A stretch of 64,000 bases of DNA from Blastococcus haudaquaticus (GTDB lineage: Bacteria; Actinomycetota; Actinomycetes; Mycobacteriales; Geodermatophilaceae), in assembly GCF_900230285.1 (NCBI RefSeq), contig NZ_OCNK01000007.1, positions 62,001 to 126,000 of the forward strand, given 5' to 3'. This document shows positions 40,739 to 51,382 of this stretch, in pieces (the stretch's first letter is position 1; every line of letters starts with the position of its first letter). The notes beneath the pieces were generated by a model. The model worked only from the letters and a program-made list of their open reading frames with translations. It was not told where the DNA came from and did no database searches. Position numbers and translations under genes: made by a program.

Positions 40739-42379
40739 TTGACCTCCATCAGCAACTCCCCTGCCTCCTCCGAGAGCGGCACCCGCCGCCGTCGGGGTGG
40801 ACGCGGCCGCGGCTCCCGCCCGGCCGGCGACCAGCAGGGCCAGAACCAGCAGGGCCAGGACCAGCGGGGCCGGAGCCAGAACCGCCCCGCGCCGGCCGCC
40901 GTCCCGGCGCCGGTCGTGGTCCCCGTCGGCGCGGACGCCACCGTCCTGCCCACCGACACCACCTTCGAGGCCCTCGGCGTCCCCGCGCCCCTGGTCGAGG
41001 TCCTCACCACCAGCGGCATCACCGCGCCGTTCCCGATCCAGGTCGCGACGCTGCCCGACAGCCTCGCCGGCCGGGACGTGCTCGGCCGCGGCCGCACCGG
41101 CTCGGGCAAGACCCTGGCCTTCAGCATCCCGTTGGTGGCCCGGCTGGCCGCCTCGGACAGCAAGCGGCAGGCCAAGCGGCCTCGTTCGCTGATCCTGGTG
41201 CCGACCCGCGAGCTGGCCAACCAGGTCGCCGCCGTCGTCGACCCCATGGCGCGAGCCCTCGGGATGAAGACCACGACGATCTTCGGCGGCGTCGGCCAGA
41301 ACCCGCAGGTGCAGGCGCTCGCCGGTGGCATCGACGTGCTCATCGCGTGCCCGGGCCGGCTCGAGGACCTCATCGGCCAGGGTCACTGCGACCTCGGCGC
41401 CGTCGAGATCACCATCCTCGACGAGGCCGACCACATGGCCGACCTGGGCTTCCTGCCCGGCGTCAAGCGCCTCATGGACCGCACCCCGAAGGTCGGCCAG
41501 CGGCTGCTCTTCTCGGCCACGCTGGACAACGGCGTCGACGTGCTGGTCAAGCGCTACCTGAGCAACCCCATCACGCACTCGGTCGACCCGGCCGTCGCCC
41601 CGGTCAGCACCATGACCCACCACGTGCTGCAGGTGCAGAACGCCGACAAGGCCGAGGTCGTGCGCCAGCTCGCCTCCGGCGAGGGCCGCAGCGTGCTGTT
41701 CACCCGCACCAAGCACCAGGCGAAGAAGCTGGCCAAGCAGCTCACCGCCCAGGGCATCCCGGCGGTGGACCTGCACGGCAACCTCAGCCAGAACGCCCGC
41801 GAGCGCAACCTCGAGGCGTTCAGCAACGGCGAGACCCGGGTGCTCTGCGCGACCGACATCGCCGCCCGTGGCATCCACGTCGACGACGTCGCCCTGGTCG
41901 TGCACGTGGACCCGCCGGCCGAGCACAAGGCGTACCTGCACCGCTCGGGCCGTACCGCCCGCGCCGGTGCCGAGGGCGCCGTCGTCACCGTCTCCACCCC
42001 CGACCAGGCCGGCGAGGTGCGCACCCTGGCCCGCCAGGCCGGCATCACGCCCAAGGTCAGCGTCATCCGGCCCGGGGCTCCGGAGATCGAGGCACTGACC
42101 GGTCCGGCGGCTCCCTACGTCGAGCCGGCACCCGTCGTCGAGCAGCCGCAGGGCAACGGCGGCGGCCGCCGTCGCAGCGGCGGTGGCGGCTCCGGTCGCG
42201 CGTCGTCGGGTGGCGGCTCCCCCAAGGCCGGGGCGCCCAAGGCAGCGTCCTCGGCTGGCTCGCGCAGCGGATCGGCCCGCGCGTCGGGTCCGGCGCGCAC
42301 CCGCGCCGAGCTGGCCGCGCGCGCCGGCTCGTCGTCGGCCGCCTCGTTCAGCGCCCGCTCCCGCCGCGGCGGTCGCTGA
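40739..42379 (+). CDS. DEAD-box ATP-dependent RNA helicase
   Basis: 546 residues from TTG 40739, with AAGGA eight nt before; a GTG at 40709 is in frame but unlikely. Low-complexity N-terminal tail (about 1-65, RRRRGGRGRGSRPAG, Gln-rich), then Q-motif FPIQ (98-101), Walker A GRTGSGKT (118-125), PTRELANQ, DEAD box ILDEADHM, SAT motif FSATLD, and motif VI HRSGRTARAG. The C-terminal ~100 residues are a Gly/Ser/Arg RGG-like tail. It unwinds structured RNA, typically in ribosome assembly or mRNA decay at low temperature. Long leader suggests post-transcriptional control. Confidence 0.93.
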   Translation: MTSISNSPASSESGTRRRRGGRGRGSRPAGDQQGQNQQGQDQRGRSQNRPAPAAVPAPVVVPVGADATVLPTDTTFEALGVPAPLVEVLTTSGITAPFPIQVATLPDSLAGRDVLGRGRTGSGKTLAFSIPLVARLAASDSKRQAKRPRSLILVPTRELANQVAAVVDPMARALGMKTTTIFGGVGQNPQVQALAGGIDVLIACPGRLEDLIGQGHCDLGAVEITILDEADHMADLGFLPGVKRLMDRTPKVGQRLLFSATLDNGVDVLVKRYLSNPITHSVDPAVAPVSTMTHHVLQVQNADKAEVVRQLASGEGRSVLFTRTKHQAKKLAKQLTAQGIPAVDLHGNLSQNARERNLEAFSNGETRVLCATDIAARGIHVDDVALVVHVDPPAEHKAYLHRSGRTARAGAEGAVVTVSTPDQAGEVRTLARQAGITPKVSVIRPGAPEIEALTGPAAPYVEPAPVVEQPQGNGGGRRRSGGGGSGRASSGGGSPKAGAPKAASSAGSRSGSARASGPARTRAELAARAGSSSAASFSARSRRGGR

Positions 42380-42442
42380 CATCAGCGCCGACCGTCGGCC
42401 TGTCGTCGTCCCAGCCGGATCGGGGCGACGACGGGCCGACGG

Positions 42443-42877
42443 TCACCCGTCCGACGGCAGGGCGTTCGACTCGCCGTAGCCGTCGCCGTGCCGGTGGACG
42501 ACCTTCCACTCACCGCCCTCGCGCCGGAAGAGGGTGGTCACGCGCAACGCGTACTTCCGCGCCGGGGCCCCGCGCCGCGACGCGACCGAGTGCTCGATGG
42601 CGACGACGTACCCGAGATCCCCGCTCGATCCGGCGGACAGGACCTCGTACTCGCAGGAGCCGCTGCCGGTGAAGGTGCCCGCCAGCCAGCGGAAGGCCGG
42701 CTCCAACTGGCCCCATCCGCGCCGGGTCATCTCGGCGCCGAAGAGGGTCACCGGCTCGACGTGCGACCACAGCGCCATCCGCGCCGTGGGGTCCCCGTCG
42801 TGGACGCCCACGACCTCGTCGACCATCAGGTGCAGGACCTCTGCCAGGAACTCGTCGGCATCCACGGCGTCCCCCAT
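42443..42877 (-). CDS. SnoaL/NTF2-like protein
   Basis: 144 residues from ATG 42877. The cone-shaped NTF2-like fold is suggested by VDEVVGVHDGDPTARMALWS, FGAEMTRRGWGQLEPAFRWL, the strand DLGYVVAIEHSVASRR and the terminal TLFRREGGEWKVVHRHGDGY. Such proteins are found as isomerases, hydratases or ligand-binding accessory proteins, and the sequence does not decide which. It is on the same strand as the sugar genes but separated from them by a long hairpin, and converges with the helicase gene. Probably its own unit. Confidence 0.8.
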   Translation of the reverse strand: MGDAVDADEFLAEVLHLMVDEVVGVHDGDPTARMALWSHVEPVTLFGAEMTRRGWGQLEPAFRWLAGTFTGSGSCEYEVLSAGSSGDLGYVVAIEHSVASRRGAPARKYALRVTTLFRREGGEWKVVHRHGDGYGESNALPSDG

Positions 42878-42918
42878 CGGTGCGGGTGGGGGGCAGTGTT
42901 CCGCAGATGCCTCGTCGA

Positions 42919-42968
42919 GTGTCGACTCGTCGTCATGTCAGCCGGTTGACCTGACGACGAGTCGACAC
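42919..42968 (-). terminator. 50-nt hairpin after the sugar-isomerase gene
   Basis: Bases 42919-42940 pair with 42947-42968 (one mismatch, 42936/42951) around the loop GCCGGT. Starts GTGTCGACTCGTCGTCA. It lies 54 nt past the isomerase stop (43023) and before the SnoaL-like gene, so it should end the sugar operon. No U-tract. Confidence 0.65.
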
Positions 42969-43022
42969 CCATGACGCACCGGGAGCGGGTGCGCGACGGA
43001 AGCCCGCCCGCCCCGGTGCAGC

Positions 43023-44030
43023 TCAGTTGCCGCTGGAGAAGGCGGCGTCGAACGCGGCGGCCGGCGGGTCGAACGCCAGCCGGCGCACGAACTCCAGCGC
43101 CTCGGGCGCACCGACGAGCCGGTCCATGCCGGCGTCCTCCCACTCCACCGAGATCGGCCCGTCGTAGCCGATGGTGTTGAGCATCCGGAAGCACGCCTCC
43201 CACGGGACGTCGCCGTGGCCCGTGGACACGAAGTCCCAGCCGCGCCGCGGGTCGGCCCAGGGCAGGTGCGAGCCCATCCGGCCGTTGCGGCCGTTGCCCA
43301 CCTGCTTCTTCGCGTCCTTGCAGTCGACGTGGTAGATCCGGTCCTTGAAGTCCCAGATGAACGAGACCGGGTCGAGGTCCTGCCACACGAAGTGGCTGGG
43401 GTCCCAGTTCAGCCCGAACGCCTCGCGGTGCCCGATCGCCTCCATCGTGCGGACCGTCGTCCAGTAGTCGTACGCGATCTCCGACGGGTGCACCTCGTGG
43501 GCGAACCGGACGCCGACCTCGTCGAAGACGTCGAGGATCGGGTTCCAGCGGTCGGCGAAGTCGCGGTAGCCGTCCTCGATCATCGACTCGGGCACCGGCG
43601 GGAACATCGCCACGGTCTTCCAGATCTTCGACCCGGTGAACCCGACGACCGTCTTCACGCCCAGCTTCGCCGCCGCCCGCGCGGTCAGCTTCATCTCCTC
43701 GGCCGCGCGCCGGCGCACGCCCTCGGGGTCGCCGTCGCCCCACACGCGCGGGTGCACCATGCCGCGGTGCCGCTCGTCGATCGGGTCGTCGCAGACGGCC
43801 TGACCGTTGAGGTGGTTGGAGATCGCGAAGACCTGCAGGTCGTGCCGCTTCAGGATCTCGAGGCGCTCCTGCACGTAGGAGTCGTCGTTCGCGGCGCGCT
43901 CGACGTCGAGGTGGTCGCCCCAGCAGGCGATCTCCAGACCGTCGTAGCCCCACCCGGAGGCCAGCCGGCACATCTCCTCGAACGGCAGGTCGGCCCACTG
44001 ACCGGTGAACAGGGTGACGGGACGGGGCAT
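43023..44030 (-). CDS. sugar phosphate isomerase/epimerase (AP-endonuclease-2-like TIM barrel)
   Basis: 335 residues from ATG 44030. A xylose-isomerase-like TIM barrel: [83 protein letters not shown], and the metal-ligand terminus [17 protein letters not shown] (Glu). Members include IolE/IolI-type enzymes and ketose 3-epimerases. The start shares its base with the stop of the upstream Gfo/Idh gene, so they are coupled and should act in sequence on an oxidised sugar or inositol. The substrate is not fixed by sequence. Confidence 0.88.
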   Translation of the reverse strand: MPRPVTLFTGQWADLPFEEMCRLASGWGYDGLEIACWGDHLDVERAANDDSYVQERLEILKRHDLQVFAISNHLNGQAVCDDPIDERHRGMVHPRVWGDGDPEGVRRRAAEEMKLTARAAAKLGVKTVVGFTGSKIWKTVAMFPPVPESMIEDGYRDFADRWNPILDVFDEVGVRFAHEVHPSEIAYDYWTTVRTMEAIGHREAFGLNWDPSHFVWQDLDPVSFIWDFKDRIYHVDCKDAKKQVGNGRNGRMGSHLPWADPRRGWDFVSTGHGDVPWEACFRMLNTIGYDGPISVEWEDAGMDRLVGAPEALEFVRRLAFDPPAAAFDAAFSSGN

Positions 44031-45307
44031 CAGGAGACGTCCTTTCGTTCGGTTGTTCCTGCGGCCTCGTCCAGGGCACCGTCGCGAGCGTGCGAGTGGC
44101 GGGGAGGACGAGGTCCTTCATCTCGCGGCGCAGGGATCTCGGTCCAGGTGGAGCGGTCGGCGGCGCTCCGTTCGACGGCGTCGAGCACGCGCTGCACCTG
44201 CAGACCGTCGGCGAACGACGGCGCCGGGTCGGTGTTCTCGGCGATCGCGGTGACCAGGTCGACGACCTGGTGGGTGAACCCGTGCTCGTACCCCAGCCCG
44301 TGACCGGCCGGCCACCAGGCGGCGACGTAGGGGTGCTCGGGCTCGGTGACGACGATCCGGCGGAAACCCGCGGTCCCGGCCGGCTCGCTGCCGTCGAAGA
44401 AGTGCAGGACGTTCATGTCCTCGAAGTCGAAGGCCAGGCTGCCCGCGGACCCGTTGATCTCGATCCGGATGGCGTTCTTGCGACCCAGCGCGAACCGGGT
44501 CGCCTCGAAGACGCCGATCGCCCCGCCGGCGAACCGGCCGAGGAAGACGGCGGCGTCGTCGACGGTCACGGTGCCGGTCTCCGCGCCGCCCACCCCGCCG
44601 AGCTTGCCCGTCTCGGTGGGCAGCGGCCGCTCCTTCACGAACGTCTCGAGCATCGCGCTGACGCCGGCCAGCGCCTGGCCGGTGATGTACTGCGTCAGGT
44701 CGACGATGTGTGCGCCGATGTCGCCGAGCGCACCCGAGCCGGCCTTGTCCTTCTCCAGCCGCCAGGACATCGGTGCGGCGGGGTCGGCGATCCAGTCCTG
44801 GAGGTACTGCGCCCGCACGTGCCGGATCTCCCCCAGCCGACCGTCGGCGACGAGCTGACGGGCCAGGCCGATGGCGGGCACCCGGCGGTAGGTGAAGCCC
44901 ACCATCGAGCGGACCCCGCGGGTCGCGGCCTTCGCGGCGGCGTCGGCCATCGCCTCGGCCTCGGCGACGGAGTTGGCCAGCGGCTTCTCGCAGAGCACGT
45001 GCTTGCCGGCCTCGAGGGCGGCGATGGCGATCTCGGCGTGGGTGTCGCCGGGCGTGCAGACGTCGACGAGGTCGACGTCGTCGCGCTCGAGCACCCGGCG
45101 CCAGTCGGTCTCCGTGCTCTGCCAGCCCAGCCGGGCGGCGGCGTCGGTGACGGCGGCCTGGTTGCGGCCGGCGAGGACGGTCAGCTCCGGGCGCAACGGG
45201 AGGTCGAAGAAGTGGGGGGCGGTGCGCCAGGCCTGCGAGTGGGCGGCGCCCATGAAGGCGTAGCCGATCAGGCCGACACCGAGGGTCTTGCCGGGCGTGC
45301 GGGTCAT
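44030..45307 (-). CDS. Gfo/Idh/MocA-family oxidoreductase
   Basis: 425 residues from ATG 45307. N-terminal Rossmann domain: [38 protein letters not shown] and [18 protein letters not shown] (EKP motif). The C-terminal substrate domain includes [19 protein letters not shown]. It is an NAD(P)-dependent sugar or inositol dehydrogenase, perhaps making a 3-keto sugar. The final 30 residues ([20 protein letters not shown] and on) are not family sequence: they are encoded by interspersed repeat copy D (44063-44116) plus a short remnant. Downstream gene starts on the last base of the stop. Confidence 0.9.
   Translation of the reverse strand: MTRTPGKTLGVGLIGYAFMGAAHSQAWRTAPHFFDLPLRPELTVLAGRNQAAVTDAAARLGWQSTETDWRRVLERDDVDLVDVCTPGDTHAEIAIAALEAGKHVLCEKPLANSVAEAEAMADAAAKAATRGVRSMVGFTYRRVPAIGLARQLVADGRLGEIRHVRAQYLQDWIADPAAPMSWRLEKDKAGSGALGDIGAHIVDLTQYITGQALAGVSAMLETFVKERPLPTETGKLGGVGGAETGTVTVDDAAVFLGRFAGGAIGVFEATRFALGRKNAIRIEINGSAGSLAFDFEDMNVLHFFDGSEPAGTAGFRRIVVTEPEHPYVAAWWPAGHGLGYEHGFTHQVVDLVTAIAENTDPAPSFADGLQVQRVLDAVERSAADRSTWTEIPAPRDEGPRPPRHSHARDGALDEAAGTTERKDVS
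44063..44116. repeat. palindromic interspersed repeat, copy D, inside a coding sequence
   Basis: 54 bp: GGCCTCGT ... CCGTCGCGAGC-G-TGCGAGTGG ... AGGTCC, the same order and core as copies A-C but with the C-run/G-run arms changed to GGCCTCGTCC and GGACGAGGTCC, still complementary. Translated on the minus strand as about 18 residues near the C-terminus of the Gfo/Idh gene. Confidence 0.65.
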
Positions 45308-45377
45308 GGTGGCTCCCGGGTGGAGCGGAGCCGCCAGGCGGGTGGGTCCACCCACCCGGCGGCTCCGGATCAGTCGG

Positions 45378-46436
45378 TCAGGACTCGAACGCGGCGTCGA
45401 TGAAGTCGTCGACGTTCTCCGAGGTGACCACCGGGGCGTTGAGCACGATCGTGCGCGGCACGCCCTGCGAGTTCAGGTCGGAGAAGCTCTTGTCCTGCGC
45501 CACCAGACGGGCCAGCCGGACACCGTCGGCCGCCTGGGTGTGCGGGTAGATGACGGTCGCCTGGAGGACCGAGTCGCCCTCCTGGATCGCCCGCATCGCG
45601 TTCGCCGAGCCGGCGCCGCCGACCATGAAGAACTCGTCGCGGCCGGCGTTCTCGATGGCGGCCAGGACACCCACGCCCTGGTCGTCGTCGTGGTTCCAGA
45701 TGGCGTCGATCTGCGGAGCGGCCTGGAGCAGGTTGGCCGCCGCCTCCTCGCCACCCTCGACCGTGAAGTCCGCGGCGACCCGGTTGCTGACCTCGAGGCC
45801 GCAGTCGGCCAGCGCGTCGGCGAAGCCCTGGCTGCGGTCCTGGGTCAGCGGCAGGGAGTCGATGCCGGCGATCTCGGCGACGACCGCGCCGGTCTGGCCA
45901 TCCAGCTGCTCGCAGACGTAGGTGCCGGCCGAGACGCCCATCCCGTAGTTGTCGCCCAGGACGGTGGCGCGGGCGGCGAACGGGCTGTCGAACTCGCGGT
46001 CGACGTTGATGACCGGGATGCCGGCCTCCATCGCCTGCAGCGCCACCGGGGTCATCGCGGCGCCGTCGAACGGCAGCAGGACGATCGCGTCCACGCCGTC
46101 GTTGATGAACGTCTCCACCTGGCTGATCTGGGTGCTGACGTCGTTGGTGCCCTCGGCGACGACGAGCTCGACGTCGCCGTACTCCTCGGCGGCCGCCCGC
46201 GCGGCCTCGGTGATGCCGGCCATCCAGCCGTGGTCGGCCGCCGGTGCGGAGAAGCCGATGCGGACGGTCTCGCCCTCTTCGTCGTTGTCGCTGGCGGCGT
46301 TGTTGCCGCCGCCGCCGCCACCCGACTCGGACTCCGGCGTGTTCCCCGTGCAGCCGGCGAGAAGGACGCCGGCGCCGATGAACGCGACCGCGGTGGACGT
46401 GACGCGGCGGTACCCGCGCTGCCTCGTTGCAGACAA
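45378..46436 (-). CDS. sugar ABC transporter substrate-binding lipoprotein
   Basis: 352 residues. TTG 46436 is preceded by GGAGAG and gives a normal lipoprotein signal (TAVAFIGAGVLLAGC, Cys29). A Gly/Glu-rich linker leads to a type-1 periplasmic binding fold: VRIGFSAPAADHGWMAGITE, INDGVDAIVLLPFDGAAM, PVINVDREF, DALADCGLEVSNRVAADFT and DAIWNHDDDQGVGVLAAIE. The closest classes are ribose, xylose and related pentose/hexose binding proteins. It is the last of three transport genes on this strand (ATPase, permease, binding protein), then dehydrogenase and isomerase. The specific sugar is inferred, not seen. Confidence 0.9.
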   Translation of the reverse strand: MSATRQRGYRRVTSTAVAFIGAGVLLAGCTGNTPESESGGGGGGNNAASDNDEEGETVRIGFSAPAADHGWMAGITEAARAAAEEYGDVELVVAEGTNDVSTQISQVETFINDGVDAIVLLPFDGAAMTPVALQAMEAGIPVINVDREFDSPFAARATVLGDNYGMGVSAGTYVCEQLDGQTGAVVAEIAGIDSLPLTQDRSQGFADALADCGLEVSNRVAADFTVEGGEEAAANLLQAAPQIDAIWNHDDDQGVGVLAAIENAGRDEFFMVGGAGSANAMRAIQEGDSVLQATVIYPHTQAADGVRLARLVAQDKSFSDLNSQGVPRTIVLNAPVVTSENVDDFIDAAFES

Positions 46437-46552
46437 TGTTCTCTCCTCGCTCTCGCCACGCTGGCGCCGTCGCCAGGTGGTCGTACTGCTTGTCGGTGGT
46501 GCGACCGGGAGGCCGGGCGGCCCCGCCGGGTGGTGCTGACCCGGGGTACGGG

Positions 46553-47709
46553 TCAGGTCGTGGGCTCGCCGGCGCCGCCCTGGCGGGCGCCGGCGGGAGA
46601 TCCGGGCATGCTGCCCGCGCCGCTGGTCACGCCACCCGGACCGCCGCCCGACCCGGCGGCCGGCGACGACGTGACCCTGCGGCCGCGCCCCCCGCCGCTG
46701 GCCAGCCGCATCTGCAGCAGGACGGCGAGCACGATGATCAGACCCTGGGCGACGGCCTGGGCCGAGCTCGTCAGGTTGTTCAGCGTGAACACGTTGCCGA
46801 GCGTGGTGAGCAGCAGCACGCCGAGCACCGTGCCGACGATGGTGCCGCGGCCACCGATCAGCAGGGTGCCGCCGATGACCACCGCGGCGATCGCGAGGAG
46901 CTCGTAGAGCGTCCCGTGCGTCGAGCTGCCGGTCGTCGTCCGCGCCATCATCATCACCCCGGCGATGCCGCAGCAGACGCCGGAGAGCACGTAGAGCAGC
47001 ACGGTGTGCCGCTGCACGCGGATGCCGGCCAGCCGGGCGGCCTCGGCGTTGCCGCCGACGGCGAAGGTGCGCCGGCCGAACGTCGTCCGGTTGAGCAGGA
47101 CCCAGCCGGCCAGGGACACCAGGCCCCACATGATGACCAGGGTCGGGACGCCCAGGACGTCGCCGGAGAAGAAGTCGAGGAAGTCCCGGTCCTGCACGAT
47201 CTGGGTGCGCCGGTTGGCGATGATCTCGGCCAGGCCGCGGGCGGAGACGAGCATGGCCAGGGTGGCGATGAAGGCGACGAGCTTGCCGTAGGCGATGACG
47301 ACGCCGTTGACGAGCCCGGCTCCTGCGCCGACCAGGATCGCGGTGATCACCATGATGATCCAGTGGGTGTCCTCGGCCAGCGCCTGCGTGGCCAGCGTGG
47401 TCGCCCAGATCGAGGAGAGCGCGACGAGCGCGCCGACGGACAGGTCGATGCCGCCGCCGATGATCACGAACGTCATCCCGACGCTCACCACGCCGATGAC
47501 CGAGGCGAGCCGCAGGATGGTCAGCACGTTGTTGATGTCGGCGAAGCGGTCGCCCGCGGTGACGACGCCGACCAGGCAGAGGAGCCCCAGGGCGATGACC
47601 AGGCCGAGGTTGCGGCCGACCGGGCCGGACATGAAGCTGCCCGTCCCGCTGCCCGCTCGATCCGGGCCGGCCACGGTGGTGGCGCCCTCCGTCGCGGTCG
47701 CGTTCGTGC

Positions 47710-47713
<4 letters not shown>
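46553..47713 (-). CDS. sugar ABC transporter permease (RbsC/XylH type)
   Basis: 386 residues from ATG 47713, which overlaps the ATPase stop at 47710 (ATGA). Eight to ten membrane helices with the family signature GMTFVIIGGGIDLSVGALVA and GGNAEAARLAGIRVQRH (EAA-type loop). Carbohydrate uptake 2 class permeases take up ribose, xylose or inositol. The last ~45 residues are an odd Gly/Ser/Pro/Ala tail (SGGGRGRRVTSSPAAGSGGG) not normal for the family, presumably cytoplasmic and disordered. 116 nt separate it from the binding-protein gene. Confidence 0.92.
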
Positions 47714-49335
<1,622 letters not shown>

Positions 49336-49340
49336 TGATC

Positions 49341-49352
49341 ATTAGTCGGTTG
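49341..49352. promoter_or_regulatory. candidate ROK-regulator half-site before the ABC operon
   Basis: ATTAGTCGGTTG (49341-49352) lies just upstream of the ABC ATPase start, in an AT-rich gap of 122 nt. It matches 11 of 12 bases with ATTTGTCGGTTG (53929-53940) beside the second ROK gene. The reverse strand reads CAACCGACTAAT, resembling the AACAAACTAA half of XylR-type operators. Low support alone. Confidence 0.4.
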
Positions 49353-49457
49353 AGGCGAGAACATATGTCCGGCGTCACACCGGGGTCAAGACAGCCGGGC
49401 AGGGTTACCGAAACGCAACCGAACGGGGGAAGCGCAAGCGCCGACGGCTTCGCACCC

Positions 49458-50621
49458 TCAGCGGGCGAGCTCCTCCACGGAGTCCTCGTCGAGGAACTCG
49501 TCGATCGCCATGAGGGCCGCACCGATCCGACCGGACAGGTCGGGCGCGTCGCTCACCGTGATCTCCAGGGCCCGCGCGGCCAGTGGCATCGACCGCCGGT
49601 AGACCGCCTCCCGGATGCCGGCGAGGAGCGGAGCGCCGGCCTGGGCCACGCCACCGGTCATGACGATCCGGTGCGGGTTGAAGAAGTTGACCAGTGCGGC
49701 GAGCACCGTGCCGATCGTCCGGCCGGCGTTGCGGACCAGTTCGAGCGCCACTCCGTCACCGCGGGCGGCCAGCTCGACGACGTCCCGCGTGCTGGCGACC
49801 GGCAGCCCCGCTGCCCTCGCGTCGCGCAGCAGCGCGCTCCCCCCGGCGATCGCCTCGAGGCAGTTCTCGTTGCCGCACCGGCACAGCACCGTGCCCCCGT
49901 CGGCCGGCTGCACGTAGATGTGGCCGATGTCCCCGGCGCTCCCCTGCGCCCCCCGGTACACGCGACCGTCGACGATGACGCCGCAGCCGATACCGGTGCC
50001 CACCTTGACCACGAGCAGGTCCTGCACCGAGCCCTGCACACCGATCTCGCCCAGCGCCATCACGTTCACGTCGTTGTCGACGTAGACCGGGCACCCGTAC
50101 CGGCCGAACGCGCTCGGGATCGGGTGGTCGTGCCAGCCGGGCATGATCGGCGGGTTCGAGGGACGGCCGGTCGAGAACTCCACCGGACCGGGCACGCCCA
50201 CGCCCACGGCGCACACGTCGTCGGGCGTGAGCCCCGCCTCGGCCAGCACCTTCTGCGCCAGCCGGTCGACCTCGCCGAGGACCACGGCCGGACCGTCGGC
50301 GATGTCGATCGGGTGACCCACCGTGGCGAGGATCCGGGCGGCCAGGTCGGTGACCGCGACGTTGACGCTGGTGGCACCCAGGTCGACGGCGAGCACGCAC
50401 CCGGCGCGGCTGTTGAAGCGCAGGATCGTGGGGGGCCGCCCACCGGTGCTCCACCCGCGCCCGCCCTCCTCCAGGAGGTTGGCCGCGATCAGCTGGTCGA
50501 CCCGCGCGCTGACCGTGTTGCGCGAGGCGCCGGTGAGCGCGACCAGCTCGGCGCGACTGCGCGCACGACCGGTGCGCACGTGCCGCAGCAGTGCGCCGGC
50601 CGAGGCAGAGGTGTGCGCCAC
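49458..50621 (-). CDS. ROK-family transcriptional regulator
   Basis: 387 residues from GTG 50621. N-terminal winged helix-turn-helix (about 8-60, SRAELVALTGASRNTVSARV) followed by a ROK sugar-kinase-like domain (VLAVDLGATSVNVAVTDLAA, GVGVPGPVEFSTGRPSNPPI, VYVDNDVNVMALGE). The zinc-binding motif is CRCGNENCLEAIAGGSAL. Repressors of this class bind sugars and regulate uptake and catabolic operons. It is directly upstream of the ABC importer genes on the same strand, with 122 nt to their start, so it is the obvious regulator of them. Confidence 0.92.
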   Translation of the reverse strand: MAHTSASAGALLRHVRTGRARSRAELVALTGASRNTVSARVDQLIAANLLEEGGRGWSTGGRPPTILRFNSRAGCVLAVDLGATSVNVAVTDLAARILATVGHPIDIADGPAVVLGEVDRLAQKVLAEAGLTPDDVCAVGVGVPGPVEFSTGRPSNPPIMPGWHDHPIPSAFGRYGCPVYVDNDVNVMALGEIGVQGSVQDLLVVKVGTGIGCGVIVDGRVYRGAQGSAGDIGHIYVQPADGGTVLCRCGNENCLEAIAGGSALLRDARAAGLPVASTRDVVELAARGDGVALELVRNAGRTIGTVLAALVNFFNPHRIVMTGGVAQAGAPLLAGIREAVYRRSMPLAARALEITVSDAPDLSGRIGAALMAIDEFLDEDSVEELAR

Positions 50622-50785
50622 GGCGCCATAGTGGCACGCGGGGCGGCCCCCTCCGGACGATCCTGAGCACTACTCACCTGTGCGGGGTCGCCGGACCGGT
50701 GACGGTTGGCCGGCAGGTCGATGGGCAACCCCCGGAGCGACCGACCAGCCGGTCCCCCATCCCCGATGACGAACGAGGTACCGCC

Positions 50786-51292
50786 ATGGGCCTGCCCATC
50801 ACCCTGTCCGAGATCGCTCCGCGGATTTCCGCCGGCGCCTTCATCCTCAACAGCGGCCTCGGCAAGCGGGGAGCCGACGCCGAGGCGGCGGCCGGTCTGC
50901 ACGGCTTCGCGGCCGGCACCTACCCCTTCCTCAAGTCGGTCCCGCCGGAGCAGTTCGCCAAGGGCCTGGCGACGTCGGAGATCGCCCTGGGCGCCCTCCT
51001 GCTCACCCCGTTCGTCCCGACGTTCGTCGCCGGTGCCGCCCTGACCGGCTTCTCGGGCGGGCTCCTCGGGCTCTACCTGAAGACGCCGGGCATGCGGAAG
51101 CCGGGCAGCCTGGCCCCCACCGAGCAGGGCCTGTCCATCGCCAAGGACAGCTGGCTGCTCGGCATCGGCATCGGCCTGATGACGCGCGGCCTCATCGAGC
51201 GCAAGCCCCGGGTCACCGTGAAGAAGGCCAACAAGCTGGCGAAGAAGCAGGCCAAGCAGGCCGCCCGGGAGGTCCGCCGCTCGATGCGGTGA
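50786..51292 (+). CDS. DoxX-like membrane protein
   Basis: 168 residues from ATG 50786. Membrane segments in a DoxX/DoxD-like arrangement: RISAGAFILNSGLGKRG, LATSEIALGALLLTPFVP, FVAGAALTGFSGGLLGLYL and DSWLLGIGIGLMTRGL. A Lys/Arg-rich C-terminal tail (VKKANKLAKKQAKQAAREVR) should be cytoplasmic. DoxX-type proteins act in quinone/thiosulfate metabolism or oxidative stress complexes in other bacteria, but this match is only topological. It sits between the sugar genes as a single gene, diverging from the ROK regulator, and ends before a strong hairpin. Confidence 0.7.
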   Translation: MGLPITLSEIAPRISAGAFILNSGLGKRGADAEAAAGLHGFAAGTYPFLKSVPPEQFAKGLATSEIALGALLLTPFVPTFVAGAALTGFSGGLLGLYLKTPGMRKPGSLAPTEQGLSIAKDSWLLGIGIGLMTRGLIERKPRVTVKKANKLAKKQAKQAAREVRRSMR

Positions 51293-51337
51293 GCGCCGTC
51301 GTCCCACCCCGCGCTCCGGACGAGCGGGAACGGCGCC

Positions 51338-51376
51338 GGCCGGGGTGGGACGGCGACCCGCCGTCCCACCCCGGCC
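51338..51376. terminator. 18-bp perfect hairpin between convergent genes
   Basis: Bases 51338-51355 pair with 51359-51376 around a 3-nt loop (acc). An upstream GTCCCACCCC (51301-51310) can pair instead with 51342-51351, an alternative fold. Lies between the DoxX-like gene stop (51292) and the xylose isomerase stop (51383). Confidence 0.7.
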
Positions 51377-51382
51377 GCGAAC

